A program made the position numbers and the translations under genes. From M55B167 sp964406095 (GTDB lineage Bacteria > Verrucomicrobiota > Kiritimatiellia > RFP12 > UBA1067): 38,350 nt of DNA. Below, one piece after another: positions 31,830 through 38,350 of the stretch; the stretch's first letter is position 1; every line of letters starts with the position of its first letter. The stretch spans positions 1 to 38,350 of the forward strand of contig CAYOQJ010000060.1 in NCBI GenBank assembly GCA_964406095.1, written 5' to 3'. The notes beneath the pieces are model-generated. The model was not told the origin of the DNA. It saw nothing but the letters and a program-made list of their open reading frames with translations, and did no database searches.

Positions 31830-33572
31830 ATGGAAATTAAAGGAAAGATTGTTGGTGTCAACGGCAACATGATCAGCGTGTCTTTTGAAGGTGCTGTTGC
31901 TCAGAACGAAGTTGGTTACGTCTGCATCGGCGATAATGACAATCAGCAGCGACTGATGTGCGAGATTGTCCGTATCCGCGGACGTGTGGCCGACATGCAG
32001 GTTTTTGAGGACACGCGCGACCTGCAAATTGGTGATCAAGTTGATTTTTCCGGTGATCTGCTGACAGCTGAACTTGGGCCGGGGCTCTTGAAACAGATTT
32101 ATGATGGTTTGCAGAATCCGCTACCGCAGCTTGCGGAACAATGCGGTTTCTTCCTGCAGCGCGGCACCTATCTTGCGGCACTGGATCGCGAGGCGCTCTG
32201 GGATTTCACGCCCAAAGCATCCGAGGGTGACCGGCTGACAGCTGGTGACACACTCGGAACTGTACCCGAGGGGATTTTTGAACACCGCATCATGGTACCT
32301 TTCGCTCTGAAGGGGCCCCATACGGTGAAATCAATCACAGCGGCGGGCAGCTATACGATTGAACAGGAGATAGCGGTACTGACCAACGCGGAGGGTAACG
32401 ACGTTCCGGTGACCATGATGCAACGCTGGCCGGTCAAGTTGCCGATCAGCTGTTTTGAGGAGCGTCTGCGTCCAAATGAAACCATGACAACGGGAGTTCG
32501 TGCAATTGACACCTTCTTCCCGGTAGCACTGGGCGGTACCTACTGTATTCCCGGGCCCTTCGGAGCTGGCAAAACAGTGTTGCAGCAGACTACTTCGCGG
32601 CATGCCGACGTTGACATCGTGGTGCTGGCAGCCTGTGGCGAGCGGGCCGGCGAGGTTGTTGAAACTCTGCGGGAGTTTCCGGAGATCAAAGACCCGCGCA
32701 CCGGCAAATCGCTGATGGATCGTACAATCATCATCTGTAACACATCATCAATGCCGGTAGCGGCCCGTGAAGCTTCGGTTTACACCGGTGTGACACTTGC
32801 CAGTTACTACCGTCAGATGGGATTGAATGTTCTGCTGCTGGCCGACAGTACTTCGCGCTGGGCGCAGGCACTGCGTGAACTATCCGGACGACTTGAGGAA
32901 ATTCCCGGCGAAGAGGCTTTTCCCGCCTATCTGGAGTCGCTGATTGCAAACTTTTATGAACGTGCCGGATATGTACGTCTCAGAGATGGATCGTTCGGAT
33001 CGGTTACGATCGGCGGTACCGTCTCGCCTGCTGGCGGAAATTTCGATGAACCGGTAACGCAGGCCACGCTTAAGGTAGTCGGCGCATTTCACGGACTTTC
33101 ACGCGCCCGTTCGGACGCACGTCGTTATCCAGCCATTGATCCTCTTGACAGCTGGAGCAAATATTCCAGTGTACTGGAGCGTGACCGGGTTGAAAAACTT
33201 CGGATAATTCTGCGCGAGGGCAACGACGTATCCCAGATGATTAAAGTCGTGGGTGAAGAGGGCACCAGCATCAACGACTTTATAATTTATCTGAAAAGTG
33301 AAATGCTGGACGCGGTTTATCTGCAGCAGAACGCCTTCAACGAGGTCGATGCCGCCACTCCCGCAGAGCGTCAGCGTGATATGTTCGATGTTGTGGAAAA
33401 AGCTATGCTGAGCCTCTATCCCTACAGCGATAAGGCGAAAGCACGCAAGTTCTTCCAAAGCCTGACACAGGATTTTATCGATTGGAATCAGATCGATTCC
33501 GATTTACCCGAGTATGAACAACGCCGTGATGCGATTTTCAGGGAGATTGAGGAGGCCGCTGCCAATGCATAA
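31830..33572 (+). CDS. atpA: V-type ATP synthase catalytic subunit A
   Basis: Catalytic nucleotide-binding subunit of 580 aa. The Walker A motif is GPFGAGKT at 242-249, and the catalytic Glu lies in ACGERAGE (Glu271). An N-terminal beta-barrel precedes the V/A-specific bulge region (about 110-190; EGIFEHRIMVPF). SNTSxMPVAAREAS-type (here CNTSSMPVAAREAS) and LADSTSRWAQALRELSGRLEEIPGEEAFP motifs are diagnostic of V/A-type A subunits. Length is normal. It overlaps the start of subunit B by 8 nt, indicating coupled translation and matched stoichiometry (3:3 in the head). Confidence 0.95.
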   Translation: MEIKGKIVGVNGNMISVSFEGAVAQNEVGYVCIGDNDNQQRLMCEIVRIRGRVADMQVFEDTRDLQIGDQVDFSGDLLTAELGPGLLKQIYDGLQNPLPQLAEQCGFFLQRGTYLAALDREALWDFTPKASEGDRLTAGDTLGTVPEGIFEHRIMVPFALKGPHTVKSITAAGSYTIEQEIAVLTNAEGNDVPVTMMQRWPVKLPISCFEERLRPNETMTTGVRAIDTFFPVALGGTYCIPGPFGAGKTVLQQTTSRHADVDIVVLAACGERAGEVVETLREFPEIKDPRTGKSLMDRTIIICNTSSMPVAAREASVYTGVTLASYYRQMGLNVLLLADSTSRWAQALRELSGRLEEIPGEEAFPAYLESLIANFYERAGYVRLRDGSFGSVTIGGTVSPAGGNFDEPVTQATLKVVGAFHGLSRARSDARRYPAIDPLDSWSKYSSVLERDRVEKLRIILREGNDVSQMIKVVGEEGTSINDFIIYLKSEMLDAVYLQQNAFNEVDAATPAERQRDMFDVVEKAMLSLYPYSDKAKARKFFQSLTQDFIDWNQIDSDLPEYEQRRDAIFREIEEAAANA

Positions 33573-34965
33573 AGTTTATCACACTATTGACAATCTGGCA
33601 GGTAGTGTAGTCACGCTGCGGGCCGATGGCGTAAAATACGGGGAACTGGCCGAAGTTACATCACGCACCGGCACCTCGCTGGCCCAGGTGATCAAGCTGG
33701 ACGGAGGGAGTGTGACGCTTCAGGTTTTCGCGGGAGCGCGGGGCATCGCGACCGACGCGCGTGTGCGCTTTCTGGGTGCACCAATGCGCGTACCCTTCTC
33801 TGACGCACTGCTGGGACGCTCATTTACCGGAGCGGCCCAGCCACGCGACAAAGGGCCGGAGCTGCACGATAATCTGATTGATATCGGCACGCCCTCGGTC
33901 AATCCCGCCAAACGCATCATCCCAACCAATATGGTACGGACCAATATCCCGATGATCGATGTCTTCAACTCGCTGGTCGAATCTCAAAAGCTGCCAGTTT
34001 TTGCCCGCGCCGGAGAACCGTACAACGAGCTGCTGGCGCGCATCGCGCTGCAAGCCGAGGTTGATATCATCGTACTGGGAGGCATGGGTCTTAAATATGA
34101 CGACTACCTATACTTTCGCGACACCCTAGATGAAAATGGGGCACTCTCACGCACGGTGATGTTTGTGCACACTGCTTCGGATCCGATTGTTGAATGTATG
34201 CTAGTGCCGGATATCGCGCTGGCTACCGCCGAGAAATTCGCACTAGACGGCAAAAAGGTGCTTGTGCTGCTCACCGATATGACCAGCTTTGCTGACGCCA
34301 TGAAGGAGGTGGCCATCACCATGGAACAGATTCCTTCCAATCGCGGCTATCCGGGTGATCTGTATTCACAACTGGCGGCACGCTACGAAAAAGCGGTTGA
34401 TTTCGAGGGTGCTGGATCGATCACGATTCTGGCAGTGACAACCATGCCCGGTGATGACGTGACACATCCGGTTCCGGACAACACCGGATATATCACCGAA
34501 GGTCAGTTTTATTTGCGTAACGGACGAATCGAGCCGTTCGGCTCGCTCAGCCGTCTCAAACAGCAGGTTAACAAAGATTCACGCGAAGACCACCGCACCA
34601 TCATGGATGCCATGATCAAACTCTACGCTTCATTCAAAGAGACCCAGGAGAAGCAGTCGATGGGCTTTCGGATGAGCGAATGGGATGAAAAGCTGCTCAA
34701 ATACGGCGAGCGGTTTGAAAGTGAAATGATGGATTTATCAGTCAATATTCCGCTGGAACGGGCTCTCGATCTGGGCTGGCGTATACTGGCCGACTGTTTT
34801 GAATCGAACGAAGCCGGCATCCCTTCCAAACTGGCCGAAAAGTTCTGGCCGAAAGAGACGCAAACGCAGGCGGATGTGGCAGAGCCACAATCGGCTGAAG
34901 CCGACGAAGCTGAAGCACCGGCTGCGAGCGGGAATGCCGACACCGAAGCAGAGGATAACGAGTAA
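33565..34965 (+). CDS. atpB: V-type ATP synthase regulatory subunit B
   Basis: Non-catalytic nucleotide-site subunit of 466 aa. As expected for B it lacks a Walker A motif. Typical features are IGTPSVNPAKRIIPTNMVRTNIPMID, LPVFARAGEPYNELLARIALQ, LVLLTDMTSFADAMKE and ITMEQIPSNRGYPGDLYSQLA. The last 35 residues are a low-complexity Glu/Ala-rich tail (EAEAPAASGNADTEAEDNE), unusual for the family and probably disordered. The start was placed at the ATG at 33565, which overlaps the A stop codon; GAGGAGG lies about 9 nt upstream. The longer frame from 33514 would only translate the end of subunit A in another frame. Confidence 0.94.
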   Translation: MHKVYHTIDNLAGSVVTLRADGVKYGELAEVTSRTGTSLAQVIKLDGGSVTLQVFAGARGIATDARVRFLGAPMRVPFSDALLGRSFTGAAQPRDKGPELHDNLIDIGTPSVNPAKRIIPTNMVRTNIPMIDVFNSLVESQKLPVFARAGEPYNELLARIALQAEVDIIVLGGMGLKYDDYLYFRDTLDENGALSRTVMFVHTASDPIVECMLVPDIALATAEKFALDGKKVLVLLTDMTSFADAMKEVAITMEQIPSNRGYPGDLYSQLAARYEKAVDFEGAGSITILAVTTMPGDDVTHPVPDNTGYITEGQFYLRNGRIEPFGSLSRLKQQVNKDSREDHRTIMDAMIKLYASFKETQEKQSMGFRMSEWDEKLLKYGERFESEMMDLSVNIPLERALDLGWRILADCFESNEAGIPSKLAEKFWPKETQTQADVAEPQSAEADEAEAPAASGNADTEAEDNE

Positions 34966-34980
34966 CTACGGTGAATGAAA

Positions 34981-35601
34981 ATGGCCAAAGTTAAACTCAC
35001 AAAGACCGAGCTGAAAGCACAGACCGATGCGCTGAAACGCTTTGAGCGTTTTTTGCCGATGCTGCAACTTAAAAAACAGCAGCTCCAGGCTGAGATCGCA
35101 GAAATTACAGTGCGCCTGGAAGAGGTGGAGCGCGAGCAGGAAACCGCATTGCATGAACTTGAAAGCTGGGTAGCCCTCTTTGCCGACGCAGATGAAACGC
35201 TGCATAAACTGATTAAATTTAACGGCGTGCGCACCGACACCAGCAACATCGCCGGTGTCACAATTCCGGTTTACAGGAATCTGAACCTGGAGGTAAGCGA
35301 GATTGACCTTTTTGAAACATCGGCCTGGATCGACAGCGGGTTGAACATGATTACCGCCATGCTGGAGTTCAAGGCGCGGCGCGCCGTGCTCGAACGGCAG
35401 CGTGATCTGATCACAAAAGAACTCAACACAACTTCGCAAAGGGTTAACCTCTTCGAGAAGGTCAAGATTCCCGAGTGTAAAGAAAACATACGGGTGATCA
35501 AAATTGCCATCGGTGATGAGCAGACTGCCGCGGTCACACGCGGCAAGATTGCTAAAGGGCGTTCCAAAACGCGGGATGATGAGGAGGAAGACGCGGCATG
35601 A
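34981..35601 (+). CDS. atpD: V-type ATP synthase subunit D
   Basis: Central rotor-stalk subunit of 206 aa. Two long helices, about 5-75 and 125-185, form the antiparallel coiled coil (TKTELKAQTDALKRFERFLPMLQLKKQQL at the start; LNTTSQRVNLFEKVKIPECKENIRVIKIAIGDEQTAAV near the end). The second is the conserved D-subunit signature. A charged tail ends EDDAA-like. The ATG at 34981 (MAKVKLTK) has GGTGA at 7-nt spacing; an ATG two codons earlier is possible. It overlaps subunit I by 4 nt. Confidence 0.92.
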   Translation: MAKVKLTKTELKAQTDALKRFERFLPMLQLKKQQLQAEIAEITVRLEEVEREQETALHELESWVALFADADETLHKLIKFNGVRTDTSNIAGVTIPVYRNLNLEVSEIDLFETSAWIDSGLNMITAMLEFKARRAVLERQRDLITKELNTTSQRVNLFEKVKIPECKENIRVIKIAIGDEQTAAVTRGKIAKGRSKTRDDEEEDAA

Positions 35602-37433
35602 TTGTTCCGATGAAACATATCACCGTTGTCAGCGTGATAGCCGACAAACTCAAAACTATTGAGTCAATACGTGATCTCGGCACTGTGCATCTGAGTTTCG
35701 GCGAGTCGGAAACTCCGGAATTTCGGCAGGCCCGCCATGAATATGATGAAATTCGGCAGGCCGACAACATTCTGCGTCATCTGCACAAACCGCTGGTGCC
35801 GTCAGCCTCGGCGGCGCATGTTTCCCGGCGCATCTATCATGATATTGCGAAGTCCATCGACCAGCAGCCGGCAATTGTCAGAGGATCGATGGAACACAAA
35901 ATTGAGGCGGTAATTGACCTTGATGAACAACGGCGGCATATCTGCGACCAACTGTTCAAACTGAAAAAAATTTGCGAGCACTACAAGCCCTTCGGCGAAT
36001 TTGACCCTGAACTGCCGCGCCAAATTACGAAGAGCGGGGTTCAGATCAAGCTCTTCCGTTACTCGCTGCACCGTCAGCTGCCACTGTCGGAAGATATGAT
36101 GATAAAGTATTTTGGTGAACGTGAAGACTATCGTTACGGCATATTGATTGGAGAGGATCAGCTGCCGGAGGGTTGTGAGGAACTCCCTTCGCCGCCGGCG
36201 CGTCTTTCGGAAATGCTCAACAGATGTGCTGAAGCTCAGGCGAGGATCGCGTACATCACCGAACGACTCGGCAACGCCGCTGAGCAAATTGACTTCAAAC
36301 CGGAGATCGAGCGGCTGCGTGATTTCTGCTACTTTATCGCCGCACATGACAGTGCGCACACCAATGAAAATCTGGTATGGATCAGCGGCTGGATGCCTGG
36401 TGAAGAGCAGGAGCGTCTATTGGAAAAGGCACATGAAAAGCACTGGGGTGTGCTGGTACGTGACCCGCTGCCCGGCGAGCAGGTTCCCACTCTGTTGCGT
36501 CCTCCCCGGGGATTCAAGCCGATGCAATCTCTTTTCAGTGCACTCGGCATCAATCCGGCTTACAGCGAGGCGGATGTGAGCGTTCCCTTCTTCTGTTTTT
36601 TCAGCATTTTCTTCGCTATGCTGGTGGGTGACGGCGGCTACGGGGCTATCATTCTGCTGTTCACGCTATGGTCGGCGCACAGATTCAGGCGGGCACCGCG
36701 GGCGCCGTTTACGCTGCTCAAGGTCTTTGCCGGTGCCACAATTGTCTGGGGAGCGTTGTCAAACACCTGGCTTGGTTTTCACCCCGCCTTTCTGAAGAAT
36801 CCGGCAAGCGCCTGGCTGACAAATGCCGAAACCGGCAACAACAACATGATGCTGTTGTGTTTCACTCTGGGTGTGGCACATCTGTCAATCGCGCGAATCT
36901 GGAATGCGGCATCTCTTTTTCCCGACAGCAAGTTTCTAGCGGAAATCGGTTGGGTCGGTGTGCTCTGGTTTATGTATTTCACAGCTGGCGGAGTTGTAGG
37001 GGTGCTGCCGGCGCCTGGTACAGCAATGAAAGCGGTTCTGGCTGTATCTATTCTAATGATAGCGCTCTTCATGCTTAAAAAGAGCGAGCTCAAAAGCGAG
37101 GGTGCCAACTTGGGGATGTTACCGCTGACCATAATCAGTTCGCTGGGAGACATCATCTCTTATGTTCGACTTTTCGCAGTCGGTTTGGCTTCGGTGAAGG
37201 TCGCGGAAAATTTCAACAACATGGCTCTCGATCTGGAGATGCACGCCGTTTTTAAAATACCCTGTATGATTATTATCCTGCTGCTTGGACACGCTCTTAA
37301 TTTCGCGATGGCCGGACTCAGTGTGCTGGTGCACGCTGTCCGTCTCAACACGCTTGAGTTTTCCAACCACAAAGGCATAACCTGGTCAGGTTTCGCTTTC
37401 ACCCCCTTTAAACGCAACTGCGATAAGTGCTAA
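35598..37433 (+). CDS. atpI: V-type ATP synthase subunit I (a-subunit)
   Basis: Membrane stator subunit of 611 aa. The cytoplasmic N-terminal half is about 1-325, with coiled-coil arms. The membrane half has about seven or eight segments, starting at VSVPFFCFFSIFFAMLVGDGGYG. The essential ion-pathway Arg is Arg524 in DIISYVRLFAVGLAS. It is followed by GHALNFAMAGLSVLVHAVRLNTLEF, the conserved last-helix motif. Length is normal for the bacterial family. The start overlaps the D stop codon (ATGA). It works with subunit K as the ion-translocating pair. Confidence 0.94.
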   Translation: MIVPMKHITVVSVIADKLKTIESIRDLGTVHLSFGESETPEFRQARHEYDEIRQADNILRHLHKPLVPSASAAHVSRRIYHDIAKSIDQQPAIVRGSMEHKIEAVIDLDEQRRHICDQLFKLKKICEHYKPFGEFDPELPRQITKSGVQIKLFRYSLHRQLPLSEDMMIKYFGEREDYRYGILIGEDQLPEGCEELPSPPARLSEMLNRCAEAQARIAYITERLGNAAEQIDFKPEIERLRDFCYFIAAHDSAHTNENLVWISGWMPGEEQERLLEKAHEKHWGVLVRDPLPGEQVPTLLRPPRGFKPMQSLFSALGINPAYSEADVSVPFFCFFSIFFAMLVGDGGYGAIILLFTLWSAHRFRRAPRAPFTLLKVFAGATIVWGALSNTWLGFHPAFLKNPASAWLTNAETGNNNMMLLCFTLGVAHLSIARIWNAASLFPDSKFLAEIGWVGVLWFMYFTAGGVVGVLPAPGTAMKAVLAVSILMIALFMLKKSELKSEGANLGMLPLTIISSLGDIISYVRLFAVGLASVKVAENFNNMALDLEMHAVFKIPCMIIILLLGHALNFAMAGLSVLVHAVRLNTLEFSNHKGITWSGFAFTPFKRNCDKC

Positions 37434-37516
37434 AATGGAATATTAGTCACTTTTTCTGACAGACAGATAACCAGAAACTTTAATCAGATACTCGAAAAAA
37501 GAAAAGGAGAAACAAA

Positions 37517-37993
37517 ATGAATGTAGAATTATCACAGGCCATGGGAGTTGCCGGAGCGGTGGCATGTCTGGCGCTCAGTGCCACAGGTTCAGCTTTCGGC
37601 ACAGGTGCCGCCGCGGCGTCGGCTGTCGGAGCATGGAAAAAATGTTATGCCCAGAATAAAGCTGCTCCCTTTCTGTTGCTCTCGTTTGTAGGTGCACCAA
37701 TCACGCAGACCCTTTACGGTATGATTCTTATGTTTGTGATGCTCAACAAAGCATCGGGGCCACAAGCACTGCCAATAGCCGGCCCGGCTCTGCTGATTCT
37801 TGGTATCTTCGCTGGTCTGGCAGTCGGTTTCTCAGCCCTTTTTCAGGGTCGCGCCGGAGCCGCCGCATGTGATGCGCAAGCTGAAACCGGCCAGGGACTG
37901 ACTAACTATCTGGCCGCGCTCGGCATTGTGGAGACTACCGCAATCTTCACTATGGTTTTCACGCTGATCGCTGTCGGTAAAATCGGGGGCTGA
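37517..37993 (+). CDS. atpK: V-type ATP synthase proteolipid subunit K (c-ring), probable Na+ type
   Basis: Rotor-ring proteolipid of 158 aa with four transmembrane helices in two hairpins (about 8-38, 51-76, 87-117, 129-155). The single essential carboxylate is Glu139 in helix 4 (GIVETTAIF); the first hairpin has none, as in V-type rings. Residues equal to the Na+ ligands of Enterococcus hirae NtpK are present: Thr63, Gln64 and Tyr67 (PITQTLYG), Gln110 (FQGRAG) and Glu139. A Na+-coupled enzyme is therefore likely. The 83-nt gap before it and a very strong AAAAGGAG ribosome site fit the need for about ten copies per complex. The C-terminal stop lies in the hairpin at 37988-38016. Confidence 0.93.
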   Translation: MNVELSQAMGVAGAVACLALSATGSAFGTGAAAASAVGAWKKCYAQNKAAPFLLLSFVGAPITQTLYGMILMFVMLNKASGPQALPIAGPALLILGIFAGLAVGFSALFQGRAGAAACDAQAETGQGLTNYLAALGIVETTAIFTMVFTLIAVGKIGG

Positions 37994-38016
37994 TCAGGTA
38001 GCACTACTGGTCAGCC
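37988..38016 (+). terminator. Hairpin terminator candidate of the ATPase operon
   Basis: GGCTGATCAGGTAG pairs with CTACTGGTCAGCC around a 2-nt centre, with one bulge and one G-U pair. It overlaps the subunit K stop codon. It marks the natural end of the operon. There is no U-tract, so termination strength is uncertain. Confidence 0.45.
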
Positions 38017-38350
38017 TTGTGGTCTATGGCACCATAAATCCCCTTGGGATTCGGTGAAATCAGATGCTGTGCTTTACCGGGGTCAAATCAGTTCCAATCC
38101 AAATTCGTCAAAACAAGCAAATTTATCCGCATTCTGCGTGGCAAGCGGTGTATCCCTTGAGATTGCGGCGACGGAAGGCCACGGGACTCTCGATCAGCAG
38201 GAACGCTTTCAGCGTCTCAAAACCACCCCCCGCAAACCACGGTCGATGTAAATAGACTCCGTCCCAAAAAAGGATTTTTTTGGGACACCTCCAGTTTAAA
38301 AAAATTCCCTAAGCTGTGTCATTCACTAAAATCATGATTTTCCGGTCTTT
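38017..38350. other. Right-end region with a possible gene relic
   Basis: No convincing gene is present. On the minus strand an open frame ending at a TAA (38123-38125) reads FETLKAFLLIESPVAFRRRN with protein-like composition, but I do not recognise it. It may be the 3' end of an unknown gene or a dispersed-repeat translation. Plus-strand frames here look like its shadows. Confidence 0.3.
38261..38286. repeat. A/T-rich stem-loop
   Basis: GTCCCAAAAAA pairs with TTTTTTGGGAC around a short GGA-T loop. The U-run inside the stem means it could work as a bidirectional terminator. An insertion-sequence end is also conceivable. Confidence 0.45.

Noticed and set aside
38054..38255. Two overlapping plus-strand small frames after the ATPase operon
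   Set aside because: No ribosome site or family resemblance; the opposite strand looks more protein-like.

Overview
The window looks like a chromosomal segment of a Gram-negative polysaccharide degrader of moderate GC, most probably from the PVC group (Lentisphaerota or Kiritimatiellota). This is inferred from gene content: a GntR/AraR-type hybrid regulator, DUF4838 and WbsX/GH99-like secreted proteins, sialidase-fold and DNRLRE-repeat secreted proteins, a GxxExxY gene in dispersed 'TTTCGTG' repeats, and a Chlamydia/Treponema-style V-type ATPase operon (E-DUF2764-A-B-D-I-K). No rRNA, tRNA or CRISPR was seen.

Region 1 (183-22155) lies entirely on the minus strand and reads as a glycan-utilisation locus. 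From its upstream end it holds a secreted WbsX/GH99-like protein with a LamG domain, a three-repeat DNRLRE protein, an N-acetylneuraminate lyase/DapA-family aldolase, and a second three-repeat DNRLRE gene broken by one in-frame TAG. Next come a UroD/MtaA-type methyltransferase, a GxxExxY nuclease-fold gene, a second DapA-family aldolase and a BASS transporter. Then follow a sialidase-fold/DNRLRE fusion, a LamG protein with two sialidase-fold domains, a DUF4838 protein, the regulator and a HAD phosphatase. The likely logic is that exported propeller, lectin-like and hydrolase proteins release an acidic or decorated sugar, which is imported and cleaved by class I aldolases. The substrate is unknown. 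Palindromic operator candidates lie at 4394-4447 and 19944-19961.

Region 2 (22358-27450) is housekeeping: a DUF212 membrane protein, a frameshifted IS1182-like transposase remnant, a MATE transporter, a SpoU/TrmH RNA methyltransferase and L-aspartate oxidase (nadB). Region 3 (27787-30540) is one large exported parallel beta-helix protein on the plus strand behind a good sigma70-like promoter. Region 4 (30586-38016) is the V-type ATPase operon behind a near-consensus promoter. Its K subunit carries the residues that bind Na+ in Enterococcus hirae NtpK.

The most unusual structures are the following. (a) The GxxExxY gene is bracketed by inverted 27-nt repeats, one of which encodes the last residues of the upstream methyltransferase. 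(b) Two pseudo-palindromes sit 32 bp apart over a sigma70-like promoter, next to a collapsed AAA-ATPase remnant. (c) There is a hairpin array at 14145-14282. (d) Eight DNRLRE modules occur in three neighbouring genes, one of them amber-interrupted. All family names come from reading motifs by eye; no database search was run.
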